In this document: positions 27,236-35,857 of the stretch, in pieces
Numbering within the stretch: position 1 is the stretch's first letter
How the letters are laid out: each line of letters begins with the position of its first letter
Assembly: GCF_001542815.1 (NCBI RefSeq)
Contig: NZ_CP006992.1
Location: 4,531,501-4,595,500 of the forward strand
From: Methylobacterium sp. AMS5
GTDB lineage: Bacteria; Pseudomonadota; Alphaproteobacteria; Rhizobiales; Beijerinckiaceae
Length of the DNA: 64,000 bases
Direction of reading: 5' to 3'
Translations under genes and position numbers: made by a program
Notes under the pieces: generated by a model
What the model saw: the letters and a program-made list of their open reading frames with translations, nothing else
What the model was told of the DNA's origin: nothing
Database searches by the model: none

Positions 27236-28834
27236 CTAGAACGGCAGGGCCTTGGGCCGGAACCAATTGTACCACAGCGCGATCATCATGCGCGTCAGCG
27301 TCACGGCGGTGATGACGGTGGTGAGGATGCCGAGGATGAACACCACGGCGAAGCCCTTCACCGGGCCGGAGCCCATGAAGAACAGGAGCAGCGCGGCGAT
27401 CGCCATGGTCGAGTTCGAATCGATGATGGTGGCGAATGCCCGGTCGAAGCCGGCCTGAAGCGCCGAGACCAGGGAGCGGCCGCCGCGGGCTTCCTCGCGC
27501 ATGCGCTCGTAGATCAGCACGTTCGAATCGACCGCGGTGCCGATGGTGAGCACGATGCCGGCGATGCCGGGCAGGGTCATCGTCGCCTCCAGCACCGACA
27601 TCAGGCCGAGGATCAGGCCGACATGCACGATCAGGGCGATGTTGGCGATGAAGCCGAAGGTGCCGTAGGTCGCGAACATGAAGGCGATGACGAGGCCGCC
27701 CGCGACCAGGGTCGCCATCTTGCCGGCCTCGATCGAGTCGCGGCCGAGGCCGGGACCGACGACGCGGCGCTCGACCACGGTGAGCTTGGCCGGCAACGCG
27801 CCCGCTCGCAGCAGCACCGAGAGGTCGTTGGCGTCCTTGACGGTGAAGTTGCCGGTGATCTGCCCGGTGCCGCCGGTGATCGCCGAGCGAATCACCGGGG
27901 CCGACTGGATTACGTTGTCGAGCACGATCGCCATGCGGCGGCCGACATTCTCCGAGGTCGCCTGACCGAAGCGCTGGGCGCCACGCAGGTTGAACTTGAA
28001 GCTCACCATCGGCTCGTGGGTCGTCGGGTCGAAGGCGGGCTGGGCGTCGGTGAGATCGCTGCCATCGGCCATGACGCGGCGCTCGACCGGCACCTTGGCG
28101 CCGCCCTCGTCCTTCGAGGCGAGCATGTCGACGTCGCCGGAGGGCGAATCGGCCAGCATGCGGAATTCGAGCTTGGCGGTCTTGCCGAGCTGGTCTTCAA
28201 GCTCCTGCGGGTTCTGCAGGCCCGGCACCTGGACGAGGATGCGGCTGGCGCCCTGCTGCTGGATCGACGGCTCCTTGGTGCCGCCGAAATCGATGCGCTT
28301 GCGCACGACCTCGATCGCCTGGCTGACCGCACGGCGGGTGCGGTCGTTGATGCCGGCCTCGGTGAGGACGAGCTGGATCGTGCCGTTCTCGGCCTCGTTG
28401 ACCGTGAGGGTCTGGCCGCCGGCGGCGAGCGGGTTGTTGATGGGGGCTGCGAGTTCGCGCAGCTTCGGCATCACCTTCGCGCGGGCCGCCGCATCGGGGA
28501 TGCGCAGCTCGACGCCGCGGTTGATGACGCGGATGCCGCCTTCCGGCGAGACCGCGGCCTCGCGCAGGATGCGGCGCACGTCGTCGCGCAGGCCGGTGAC
28601 CATCGAGCGGACGAGGTCGGGCTGGTCGATCTCTAAGAGGATCTGCGAACCGCCCTGGAGGTCGAGACCGAGCACGATCGCCCGGGTCGGCACCATCCAT
28701 TGGATCGATTTCGGCAGCGCGTTGACGAAGGCCTCGCGCTGCTCCTTCGAGAAGAAGCTCGGCACTGCGAGGCTCAGACCGATCAGGATGATGGCCAGGG
28801 TCGCGAAAATCTTGGTTCTCGAGAAGCGCAACAT
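27236..28834 (-). CDS. secD: Protein translocase subunit SecD
   Basis: A 532-residue partner of SecF. Helix 1 is followed by GLDLQGGSQILLEID (the D-x-x-G-G element), then a large periplasmic P1 head, then five helices with LTIGTAVDSNVLIYERMREE. Head-domain folds P1 base and P1 head appear complete by length. The ATG at 28834 lies 67 bases after yajC. The gene belongs to the yajC-secD-secF unit on the minus strand. It acts in the inner membrane at the late step of Sec export. Confidence 0.97.
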   Translation of the reverse strand: MLRFSRTKIFATLAIILIGLSLAVPSFFSKEQREAFVNALPKSIQWMVPTRAIVLGLDLQGGSQILLEIDQPDLVRSMVTGLRDDVRRILREAAVSPEGGIRVINRGVELRIPDAAARAKVMPKLRELAAPINNPLAAGGQTLTVNEAENGTIQLVLTEAGINDRTRRAVSQAIEVVRKRIDFGGTKEPSIQQQGASRILVQVPGLQNPQELEDQLGKTAKLEFRMLADSPSGDVDMLASKDEGGAKVPVERRVMADGSDLTDAQPAFDPTTHEPMVSFKFNLRGAQRFGQATSENVGRRMAIVLDNVIQSAPVIRSAITGGTGQITGNFTVKDANDLSVLLRAGALPAKLTVVERRVVGPGLGRDSIEAGKMATLVAGGLVIAFMFATYGTFGFIANIALIVHVGLILGLMSVLEATMTLPGIAGIVLTIGTAVDSNVLIYERMREEARGGRSLVSALQAGFDRAFATIIDSNSTMAIAALLLFFMGSGPVKGFAVVFILGILTTVITAVTLTRMMIALWYNWFRPKALPF

Positions 28835-28901
28835 CCGCCCGGTTCCGACTGGGTTTACCGAAAGGTGCCGGGCCTGTGCGCCGGCACCCTCATGTGACCT
28901 C

Positions 28902-29234
28902 TCAGGAGGCCTTGACCGGGGCGCCCTTGACGCGAACCTCGGAGATCATCGAGCGGACCACCTTCACGCGCACGTTCGGGGCGATCTCGACCTCGATCTC
29001 GGTGGCGTCGTCCGCGACCTTCGTGACGCGGCCGACGAGGCCGCCGGTGGTCACGATGGTGTCCTCCCGGCGTACGTTCTTCACCATGTTCTGGTGATCC
29101 TTGAGCCGGCGCTGCTGCGGGCGCAGGATCAGGAAATACATGATCACGAAGATCAGGACGAAGGGCACGAACTGCAACGCGACATCCGCGCCGCTTCCGG
29201 CACCGGCTCCTTGCGCGAAGGCGGGGGTGATCAA
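28902..29234 (-). CDS. yajC: Preprotein translocase subunit YajC
   Basis: A 110-residue single-span membrane protein. The helix FVPFVLIFVIMYFLILRPQQ and the following TIVTTGGLVGRVTKVADD are diagnostic. YajC binds the SecDF complex. Start: the frame is open for 26 codons upstream, but the TTG at 29234 (first residues MITPAFAQ) has CAGGAG with about 9 bases spacing and gives the normal family length, so it is preferred. First gene of the yajC-secD-secF-NDUFAF3-NDUFAF6-like series. Confidence 0.93.
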   Translation of the reverse strand: MITPAFAQGAGAGSGADVALQFVPFVLIFVIMYFLILRPQQRRLKDHQNMVKNVRREDTIVTTGGLVGRVTKVADDATEIEVEIAPNVRVKVVRSMISEVRVKGAPVKAS

Positions 29235-29747
29235 CGCGAGAAACTCCTGATCGAGGGCAGACGGCCCGTGAGGCCCGGCGGGCCCGGTGCCTTGCGACGA
29301 CGGGCTTGTCAAAATCGGCTTGCCGAAAGCGACTTGCCAAAATGAGGCTTGCCAGGACCGGCGGGCCGGATCTGACCTGCCGGAAAGCGCGCGGACTATA
29401 GCGACGGGCGATTCGAAAGCAACGGCGGGCGATGCATCCGCAGGGCAATCGCTTCGAAGCCGTTCGGGCGGCTTCGCGGCGCGAAGAGCGCCGCGCGGAG
29501 CGGGCTTTTCGGGGCGTGAGCCCCGGACAGCATCGAGCGGAGCGACAGCCTGAGGCCGCGGAGGCGGCCGCCGGCGCTTGAGGCCGTCGTAAAACCAGGG
29601 CGAAGCCGAGGCCGTAGTAAAACCAGGGCGAAGCCCTGGGATGCATCCGGGCCGGCGGCGCCGCGGTTCCCCTTTCTTTCGACCTTCGCCTAAAAGGCGC
29701 CACCTCAGCGAGGGCGGCCGCCCTCCCCCGCAACCGGACCCGAGATC
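29235..29747. other. Intergenic region between yajC and the DUF815 ATPase
   Basis: 513 bases without a gene. Close to yajC there are short imperfect copies of GGCTTGCC and CTTGCCAAAAT (29305-29355). A direct repeat and a palindrome lie at 29580-29640. Promoters for both divergent genes must lie here. No operator is evident. Confidence 0.45.
29580..29640. repeat. 28-bp tandem direct repeat ending in a CCAGGGC palindrome
   Basis: Two units, 29580-29607 and 29608-29635, are identical except for one base (GTCGT versus GTAGT). The second unit runs into CCAGGGCGAAGCCCTGG, an exact 7-bp stem. The same core occurs in the hairpin run after lipB. Confidence 0.7.
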
Positions 29748-30638
29748 ATGGCTTCAGAGCCGACGCCTGCCGACCCCATTCCGAATCTCCTGCCGCTTCT
29801 GGAGCGGATCGCCGCAGCCCTGGAGCGCGCCGCGCCGCCCACCGTCCCGAAGGTGGATACGAGCGCCGCCGACGCCTTCCTGTGGGGGCCCGAGCGGCGG
29901 CTGATCCCGGTGCCGCGGGTCAACCGCGTCGAGATCGGCCTCCTCACCGGCATCGACCGCGCCCGCGACACCCTGGTGGAGAACACCGAGCGCTTCGCCC
30001 GCGGCTTGCCGGCCAACAACGCCCTGCTCTGGGGCGCGCGCGGCATGGGCAAGTCCTCGCTGGTCAAGGCGGCCCATGCCGAGATCAACGCCCGCCGGCC
30101 GGAGGGCGCGCGGCCGATGAAGCTCGTGGAGATCCACCGCGAGGACATCGAGGCATTGCCCGAGCTGATGAGCCTGCTCCGGAACGACCCGCACCCCTGG
30201 CTGGTGTTCTGCGACGATCTCTCGTTCGATGCCGACGACACCTCCTACAAGTCGCTCAAGACCGCGCTCGATGGCGGTATCGAGGGCCGGCCGGGCAACG
30301 TGCTGTTCTACGCCACCTCGAACCGGCGCCACCTGCTGGCCCGCGAGATGGTCGAGAACGAGCGCTCCACCGCGATCAATCCCGGTGAGGCGGTGGAGGA
30401 GAAGGTTTCGCTCTCCGACCGTTTCGGCCTCTGGCTCGGCTTCCACAAATGCAGCCAGGACGAATATCTGGCGATGATCCGCGCCTATGTGGAGCGCTAC
30501 GCACTCGACGTGGAGCCGGACCGGGTGCGGGCCGAGGCGCTCGAATGGGCCACCACCCGCGGCTCGCGCTCCGGGCGCACCGCGTTCCAATTCATCCAGG
30601 ATCTGGCCGGACGGTTGGGTCAGCGGCTCGACGGATAG
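29748..30638 (+). CDS. DUF815-family AAA-type ATPase
   Basis: A 296-residue protein. Walker A is GARGMGKSSLVKA, Walker B is WLVFCDDLSFD, and FYATSNRRHLL is the sensor-1 segment, all typical of DUF815 (an AAA family of unknown substrate, widely conserved in proteobacteria). The first 45 residues are a variable helix. The C-terminus has a helical lid with RSGRTAFQFIQDL. No membrane segment. The start ATG at 29748 directly follows a GAGATC sequence. It is alone on the plus strand between yajC and the nlpD-like gene. The conserved vicinity suggests a general cell-envelope or proteostasis role, but that is inference. Confidence 0.88.
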   Translation: MASEPTPADPIPNLLPLLERIAAALERAAPPTVPKVDTSAADAFLWGPERRLIPVPRVNRVEIGLLTGIDRARDTLVENTERFARGLPANNALLWGARGMGKSSLVKAAHAEINARRPEGARPMKLVEIHREDIEALPELMSLLRNDPHPWLVFCDDLSFDADDTSYKSLKTALDGGIEGRPGNVLFYATSNRRHLLAREMVENERSTAINPGEAVEEKVSLSDRFGLWLGFHKCSQDEYLAMIRAYVERYALDVEPDRVRAEALEWATTRGSRSGRTAFQFIQDLAGRLGQRLDG

Positions 30639-30720
30639 TTCGTCCGGCCGCACGACCCGGATTGCCGTGCCTCCCCCCTTGCGGGGAGGGGGGGCACAGC
30701 TGAAAGGGAAGGGATGAACG

Positions 30721-30754
30721 ACAAAGGGCGGCTCCGCGAGGAACCGCCCTTTGT
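30721..30754. terminator. Terminator between the DUF815 and nlpD-like genes
   Basis: ACAAAGGGCGG (30721-30731) pairs exactly with CCGCCCTTTGT (30744-30754) around a 12-base loop, 20 bases beyond the stop of the minus-strand gene. A further C-rich/G-rich hairpin at about 30670-30692 follows the plus-strand gene, so the two genes may have separate terminators. Confidence 0.7.
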
Positions 30755-30773
30755 CTGCGGGGATCGGGAACGA

Positions 30774-32117
30774 TCAGCCGCCGAGATGGGGCATCGGATC
30801 GACCGGGGTCGCGCCCTTGCGCAACTCGAAGTGGAGCTGGGGCGAGGTGACGTTGCCGGTGGCGCCCGACTTGGCGATGGTCTGGCCGCGCTTCACCTTC
30901 TCGCCGGGGCGCACGTCCAGCTCGCCGTTATGGGCGTAGGCCGAGACGTAGCCGTTGTTGTGCCGCACCAGCACCAGCTTGCCGTAGCCCTTCACGTCGG
31001 AGCCGGCATAGGCCACGGTGCCGTCCTCGGCGGCCTTGACCGGCGTACCCTCGGGCACGGCGATGTTGATGCCCTCGTTGCCGGACGAGCCGTAGGCATT
31101 GATGATGCGGCCCTTGGCGGGCCAGCGGAACGACTCGGCCGGGGCCTGCGGGGCGGCGGCCGGGATCGGGGCGGCGGCGTCGGCGCTGGCGACCTTCACG
31201 GGGGCAGCCGGTGCCGCGTCCTTCGCGGACGCCTTGGCGGCCTCCTTGCTCTCCTTGGCGGCGGCCTTCGCAGCCGTTTCCGCGGCGCGGGCCTCGGCGA
31301 GCTTCTTGGCGGCGTCCGCCTTGGCCTGCCGGGCGTCGGCTTCGGCCTTGCGGGCGGCTTCCGCCTTCGCAGCCTCCTTGGCCGCATCCTTCGGATCGAC
31401 CTTCGTTTCGGCCTTGGCGACCTTCTCGACGCCCTTCTGGCCCGGACGCGGATGCTTGGCAGCCTCGGCCGCCTTCTTCGCCTCGGCCGCCTTGGACTCG
31501 GCGAGCTTCTTCGACTGCGCCGCCTTCTCCGCGGCCTTGGCTTCGGCCGCCTTGGCCTCGGCGACCTTGGCGGCGGCAACCTGCCGCTCGGCGTCGCGGC
31601 GGGCCTCGGCCGCCTTCGCGGCAGCGGCCTCGGCGGCGCGCTTCTCAGCCGCCTTATCGACGGGCTTGCCGAACTGGAGCTTGGGCTGCGGCGCCGGGGC
31701 GGAGGCGCGCGGCGTCATCGCACGGCCCGCATCGGGGTTCAGGCCGGCCACGTTGCCCGCCATGCCGCCGGAGATCGGCTCGGCCGTCGCGACGCGGGTC
31801 ACGGTCCGGGGCGCGGCCGGGGCGGCGCTGATCGCGCCGGGGCGCGGCGACAGGGCCGGGCCGGGAGCGGGCAACGCCTGGGACTGGATGCGCGGCGTGC
31901 GGATCGCAGGCGCCGGCGCCATCTCGCCCTCGACGCCGTCGTTCGGCAGGCTGCCGGTGGCCGAGGGCTCACCCGTCAGCGAAGCGAACGGGTTGGTGAA
32001 GGGATCGCCGAGACGCGAGGCGTCCGACGAACAAGCAGCGGTGCCACCGCCGATCATACCGATGAGGGCGAAGCGCGACAGCGTCCTCAAGCCCAGTATT
32101 TTCCCCCGAACCCGCAT
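30774..32117 (-). CDS. NlpD-like lipoprotein with degenerate M23/LytM domain
   Basis: A 447-residue envelope protein. Residues 1-29 are a lipoprotein signal with the lipobox GTAAC (Cys29). Residues 150-310 are an Ala/Lys/Glu-rich helix, probably a long coiled coil. The last 110 residues are a LytM domain. The zinc ligands are largely absent: EGINIAV stands where HxGxD is expected and AYAHNGEL where HxH is expected. This is the state of EnvC/NlpD-type activators of amidases rather than of active endopeptidases. I therefore infer activation of peptidoglycan amidase at division. It belongs to the serS-surE-pcm-nlpD series. No LysM motif is evident, although NlpD normally has one. Confidence 0.85.
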   Translation of the reverse strand: MRVRGKILGLRTLSRFALIGMIGGGTAACSSDASRLGDPFTNPFASLTGEPSATGSLPNDGVEGEMAPAPAIRTPRIQSQALPAPGPALSPRPGAISAAPAAPRTVTRVATAEPISGGMAGNVAGLNPDAGRAMTPRASAPAPQPKLQFGKPVDKAAEKRAAEAAAAKAAEARRDAERQVAAAKVAEAKAAEAKAAEKAAQSKKLAESKAAEAKKAAEAAKHPRPGQKGVEKVAKAETKVDPKDAAKEAAKAEAARKAEADARQAKADAAKKLAEARAAETAAKAAAKESKEAAKASAKDAAPAAPVKVASADAAAPIPAAAPQAPAESFRWPAKGRIINAYGSSGNEGINIAVPEGTPVKAAEDGTVAYAGSDVKGYGKLVLVRHNNGYVSAYAHNGELDVRPGEKVKRGQTIAKSGATGNVTSPQLHFELRKGATPVDPMPHLGG

Positions 32118-32320
32118 CGACGCACCCGCTTAAACACTGACGCAACGTGATGAGCTATTCAAACGGGATTCAGGTTAAGCAACCGTTCCCGAGATCGTCG
32201 CGGGGATCGGATTCACGCGGGTTCCGTAAAGGTTGAGGGAGTCTGGCAACGGCGCCGATCGCGCGTCCGAGCGGGCGAGACTTCCTCTCGACGCGCACGC
32301 GCCGAACCGTTGTCGGGCCG

Positions 32321-33007
32321 CTACGGGCCCAGTGCACGCCCCGGCGTCAGGGGGCCGAGACGCAGGGCCGCTCCTTCCGTGCGGGCATAGGCGGCCGCGC
32401 TGTCGCGGGTCAGCGTCACGAGCCGGCTCCCCCGCCCGGTCCAATGCCCCGCCACCAGCCGGCCGCCGGATTTGAGCGCGGCGGGGAGGTGCGGCGGCAG
32501 CGCGGCAAGGCTGCCGTTGACGAGGATGCGGTCGTAGCTTCCGCCGCGCACGACTTCGGGCGCGAGCCCGTCATTGGTCTCGACGGTGGCGTCGGAAAGG
32601 TCGCGCCCGAGATGTGCCCGTGCCACGCGGGCGAGCCCCTCGTAGCGCTCCAGGCTGCGCACATGGGCCGCCCCGAGCCGCACCAGCAGGGCGGTGACGT
32701 AGCCCGTGCCGGTGCCGACCTCCAGCACGCGCTGGCCGGGGGCGAGATCGAGGGCGCCGAGCATCTGCGCGACGACGCTCGGCGCCGTCATGGTCTGGCC
32801 GCAGGCGAGCGGCAGGGCGATGTCGCGCCGCGCATGAGGCCGCAAAGCCGGCGGCGCGAAGCGCTCGCGCGGCACCTGTTCCATCGCCCGCAGCACGGCG
32901 GTGTCGCGCACGCCCCGCTCGCGCAGGGCCAGCACGAAGGCGGCGTTGCCGGTCGCCTCCGCCAGCCCCGCGGGCAGCCGATCCGGGTCTTCGACTTCAG
33001 GCGGCAT
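32321..33007 (-). CDS. pcm: Protein-L-isoaspartate O-methyltransferase family protein (divergent copy)
   Basis: A 228-residue SAM-dependent methyltransferase of the Pcm family, which repairs isoaspartyl residues. Motif I is VLEVGTGTGYVTALLV. Compared with the second copy at 60.3 kb, the motifs are changed: ACGQTMTAPSVVAQM replaces the canonical GAGQTISQPYIVA, NDGLAP replaces GDG, and VNGSLAALP lies where VSAA is usual. It lies 24 bases after surE on the same strand, the classical place for pcm, so genomic context supports the name while the sequence suggests relaxed or altered specificity. The start is ATG at 33007. An alternative is a general methyltransferase that kept the position. Confidence 0.82.
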   Translation of the reverse strand: MPPEVEDPDRLPAGLAEATGNAAFVLALRERGVRDTAVLRAMEQVPRERFAPPALRPHARRDIALPLACGQTMTAPSVVAQMLGALDLAPGQRVLEVGTGTGYVTALLVRLGAAHVRSLERYEGLARVARAHLGRDLSDATVETNDGLAPEVVRGGSYDRILVNGSLAALPPHLPAALKSGGRLVAGHWTGRGSRLVTLTRDSAAAYARTEGAALRLGPLTPGRALGP

Positions 33008-33031
33008 GAGGGCCCGGCCGCCCGCCCCCGC

Positions 33032-33796
33032 TCACGCCCGGAACGCCGCGGCGAAGCGGGTCAGTTCCGGCTCGTCGGTGAGGTCGAGCCGCAGCGGCGT
33101 CACCGAGATGCGGTTCTCGGCGATCGCCTTGAGATCGGTGCCGTTGCCGGGCTCGAACCGCGCTTTGGCGAAGGCCAGCCAGAAATAGGGGTTGCCGCGC
33201 CCGTCGTGGCGGGCGTCGATCTGCAGGAGCGCCTGATTGCGCTGGCCCTGCGCCGAGACCGCCACGCCCTGCACGTCCTCCGGCTCGCAATCGGGGAAGT
33301 TGACGTTGACGAGGATGCCGGGCTCGATGCCGATCTCCAGGATCTTCTCGATCACCCGCGGCCCGTGCGCGGCGGCGCAGGCCCATTTCAGGTTGGCCCG
33401 CCCGCCCGCGCCGTAGGCTTGGCTCAGCGCGATCGATCGGATGCCGAGGATCGTGCCCTCCATCGCCCCGGCGATGGTGCCGGAATAGGTCACGTCCTCG
33501 GCCACGTTCTGGCCGCGGTTGACGCCCGAGAGCACGAGGTCGGGTTTGTGGTCCTTGAGGATGTGGGCCACCCCCATGATGATGCAGTCCGAGGGCGTGC
33601 CCTTCACCGCGAAGCGCTTCTCCGCGATCTGGCGCAGGCGCAGCGGATCGTTGAGCGAGAGCGAGTGCGAGACGCCCGATTGATCGGTCTCGGGTGCGAC
33701 GATCCAGACGTCGTCGCTGAGTGCCCGGGCGATGCCTTCCAGCGTCTCCAGGCCCGGCGCGTGGATGCCGTCGTCGTTCGTGACCAGGATGCGCAT
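33032..33796 (-). CDS. surE: 5'/3'-nucleotidase SurE
   Basis: A 254-residue stationary-phase survival phosphatase acting on nucleoside monophosphates. The metal site is [15 protein letters not shown] with Asp8/Asp9, then SGVNRGQN with the conserved Ser and Asn. Its ATG overlaps the serS stop by one base (TGATG), so the two are translationally coupled. It is followed by pcm. Normal length. Confidence 0.96.
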   Translation of the reverse strand: MRILVTNDDGIHAPGLETLEGIARALSDDVWIVAPETDQSGVSHSLSLNDPLRLRQIAEKRFAVKGTPSDCIIMGVAHILKDHKPDLVLSGVNRGQNVAEDVTYSGTIAGAMEGTILGIRSIALSQAYGAGGRANLKWACAAAHGPRVIEKILEIGIEPGILVNVNFPDCEPEDVQGVAVSAQGQRNQALLQIDARHDGRGNPYFWLAFAKARFEPGNGTDLKAIAENRISVTPLRLDLTDEPELTRFAAAFRA

Positions 33797-35226
33797 CAGT
33801 GGTTCGGTCCCTCGATCCGGTTCAGGCCGCCCATGTAGGGCTGGAGCGCCGACGGGATCGTGACGCTGCCGTCGGGGTTCTGGTAGTTCTCCATCACGGC
33901 GATCAGCGCGCGGCCGACCGCGACGCCGGAGCCGTTCAGGGTGTGGACGAAGCCGACCCCCCTGCCCTCCTTGGCCCGGTAGCGCGCATTCATCCGCCGC
34001 GCCTGGAACTCGCCGCAGACCGAGCAGGACGAGATTTCCCGGTAGGTCTGCTGGCCGGGCACCCAGACCTCGATGTCGTAGGTTTTCTGGGAGGCAAAGC
34101 CCATGTCGCCGGTGCAGAGCGTCATGACCCGATAGGTCAGGTCGAGTTTTTTCAAGACCGCCTCGGCGCAGGCGAGCATCCGCTCGTGCTCCTCGGCCGA
34201 TTTTTCGGGTGCGGTGATCGAGACCAGCTCGACCTTGTTGAACTGGTGCTGGCGCAGCATGCCGCGGGTGTCGCGCCCCGCCGCCCCGGCCTCCGCGCGG
34301 AAGCAGGGGGTGAGCGCGGTGAAGCGCAGGGGAAGCTCGTCCTCCGCCAGGATGCTTTCGCGCACGAGGTTGGTGAGCGGGACTTCCGCCGTGGGGACGA
34401 GCCAGCGGCGATTGTATTTTAGCACTATCTCCCGCACACCGCGCCGCTCGTTTTCTTCTATTGCTTTCGATAATTTGGTGCCACTGCTATCTATCGGATC
34501 GATCCCATAGAGATATTCGAATGCTTCCGCGACACCTTTCTCAATTTCTGGAATGTTGCCGGCAAAAAACTGATCGTCTTCAAACTTCGGCAGTTGTGCC
34601 GTACCGAACATTGCCTCGTCCCGCACCAAAATCGGCGGCGCAACTTCCAAGTAACCATGCTCGCCCGTGTGCAGGTCGAGCATGAACTGGCCGAGCGCCC
34701 GCTCCAGCCGGGCGAGTTGACCCTTGAGCACCACGAAGCGCGAGCCGGAGAGTTTCGCGGCCGCCTCGAAATCCATCAGGCCGGTGGCCTCGCCGAGCTC
34801 GAAATGCTGGCGGCCCTGCGCCAGGCGCTCGCGGGAGGACTCGAAGCGGCGGTACTCGACATTGCCGTGCTCGTCGGCGCCGAGGGGCACGTCCTCCTTC
34901 GGACGGTTCGGGATCGCGGCGAGGCGGTCGTCGAGGGCTTTTTGCGCCTCGCCCTGCGCGGCCTCAAGGCCCGGCGCCTCCTCCTTGAGGCGGGCGACCT
35001 CGGCCATCAGCGCGGTCGCGCGGGCCTCGTCCTTGGCCTTCTTGGCGGCGCCGATCTCCTTGGAGAGCGCGTTGCGCCGCTCCTGGGCCGCCTGCGCGGC
35101 CGAGACCGCACCCTTGCGCGCGTCGTCGAGGGCGATCAGCTCGGCGCTGAGGGGCGCCAAGCCGCGACGCTCCAGATCGCGGTCGAAGGCCGCCGGGTTC
35201 TCGCGGATGGCGCGGATGTCGTGCAT
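33796..35226 (-). CDS. serS: Seryl-tRNA synthetase with an unusual internal insertion
   Basis: A 476-residue class II synthetase that charges tRNA-Ser. The N-terminal tRNA-binding coiled coil is residues 1-110. The catalytic core has FGTAQLPKF, the serine-binding TAEVPL, motif 2 [21 protein letters not shown] and motif 3 [18 protein letters not shown]. Most alphaproteobacterial enzymes have about 425-430 residues. The extra length lies at residues 221-272, between PKFEDDQF and [10 protein letters not shown], where relatives have only a few residues. The DNA there is AT-rich and uses ATA, TTA and CTA codons, unlike the rest of the gene. The ATG at 35226 is used. First gene of the serS-surE-pcm-nlpD series. 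The enzyme must be functional if it is the only copy. Confidence 0.95.
   Translation of the reverse strand: MHDIRAIRENPAAFDRDLERRGLAPLSAELIALDDARKGAVSAAQAAQERRNALSKEIGAAKKAKDEARATALMAEVARLKEEAPGLEAAQGEAQKALDDRLAAIPNRPKEDVPLGADEHGNVEYRRFESSRERLAQGRQHFELGEATGLMDFEAAAKLSGSRFVVLKGQLARLERALGQFMLDLHTGEHGYLEVAPPILVRDEAMFGTAQLPKFEDDQFFAGNIPEIEKGVAEAFEYLYGIDPIDSSGTKLSKAIEENERRGVREIVLKYNRRWLVPTAEVPLTNLVRESILAEDELPLRFTALTPCFRAEAGAAGRDTRGMLRQHQFNKVELVSITAPEKSAEEHERMLACAEAVLKKLDLTYRVMTLCTGDMGFASQKTYDIEVWVPGQQTYREISSCSVCGEFQARRMNARYRAKEGRGVGFVHTLNGSGVAVGRALIAVMENYQNPDGSVTIPSALQPYMGGLNRIEGPNH
34411..34566 (-). other. AT-rich in-frame insertion within serS
   Basis: These 156 bases encode residues 221-272. 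On the coding strand they contain three ATA, one TTA and one CTA codon plus many AAA, GAA and ATT codons, while neighbouring genes almost always use C- or G-ending codons. The softened composition extends on the 5' side to about 34665. The encoded piece is Glu/Lys-rich, probably helical, and ends exactly where [10 protein letters not shown] resumes. No clear terminal repeats or target duplication were found. Confidence 0.7.
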
Positions 35227-35704
35227 TTCGGGGCTCTTGAGGTCTTGTGCGCGCGAGGGCCCCGCTTTGCCGCATCGCCCCCGGCATCACAAGTGCGGGT
35301 GCGTCGGCAGGGGGGCGGGCCGAGGCTGGCCCTTCGCGCGCCGGCCCCGGCCCGGAGCGTCGGACTTCCGATAAAAATGATCGGGAGAAACCGGCAAAAG
35401 CGCGTGTGAGCCGTCCGACCGGCTGCGCCTGTGCATCGCGGCGATCGGCCCGATGTTCCTGATAAACCAGCATTTTTCCGCACATCCGGCAGAAAGATGC
35501 GGCTCTCGATCGTCAGCTCGGGCGTTTTTGAGAGCAATCTATGAGAAATATAAGTGTAGGGCCCGCTTGAATTGCGCCCAACGGATTGTCTATATCAAGG
35601 GCGTCGAACACGAGGGACCCGGTGAACGAGCGGCCCACCTCAGTTCGAGGCAGGCCGGTTGAAAGACCGATCTTCGTATTCAAAATTTTATCAGGAGACA
35701 CGCC
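35227..35704. other. Divergent region serS / pqqA, AT-rich near pqqA
   Basis: 478 bases without a gene. The half close to serS is GC-rich. The half from about 35450 is AT-rich and probably holds the pqqA promoter. A weak sigma-70-like pair TTGAGA (35528-35533) and TATAAG (35549-35554) with 15-base spacing is visible, about 150 bases before the first pqqA. The long untranslated leader suggests post-initiation control. Confidence 0.45.
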
Positions 35705-35794
35705 ATGAAGTGGTCTGCCCCCATCGTTGCCGAGATCTGCGTCGGCATGGAAGTCACCTCCTACGAGTCCGCCGAGATCGACACCTTCAACTAA
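35705..35794 (+). CDS. pqqA: PQQ precursor peptide PqqA, copy 1
   Basis: A 29-residue peptide, the substrate for pyrroloquinoline quinone synthesis. Glu16 and Tyr20 in MEVTSYE are the residues cross-linked by the radical SAM enzyme PqqE with PqqD and then processed to PQQ, the cofactor of methanol and glucose dehydrogenases. The start has AGGAG 9 bases upstream. A short stem (35804-35820) follows the stop. No pqqB, C, D or E gene lies in the window, so this copy supplies peptide in trans or duplicates one in a distant cluster. Confidence 0.95.
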   Translation: MKWSAPIVAEICVGMEVTSYESAEIDTFN

Positions 35795-35857
35795 GAAGGC
35801 GTCACCGGCCCCAGGCCGGTTCGGTTGTCATCAATGTCATCCATCAGGAGAAACGTC

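Noticed and set aside
35795-35857. A third pqqA-like or small gene between the two pqqA copies
   Set aside because: Only 63 bases with a short stem and the second ribosome site. No further frame with Glu/Tyr spacing exists.
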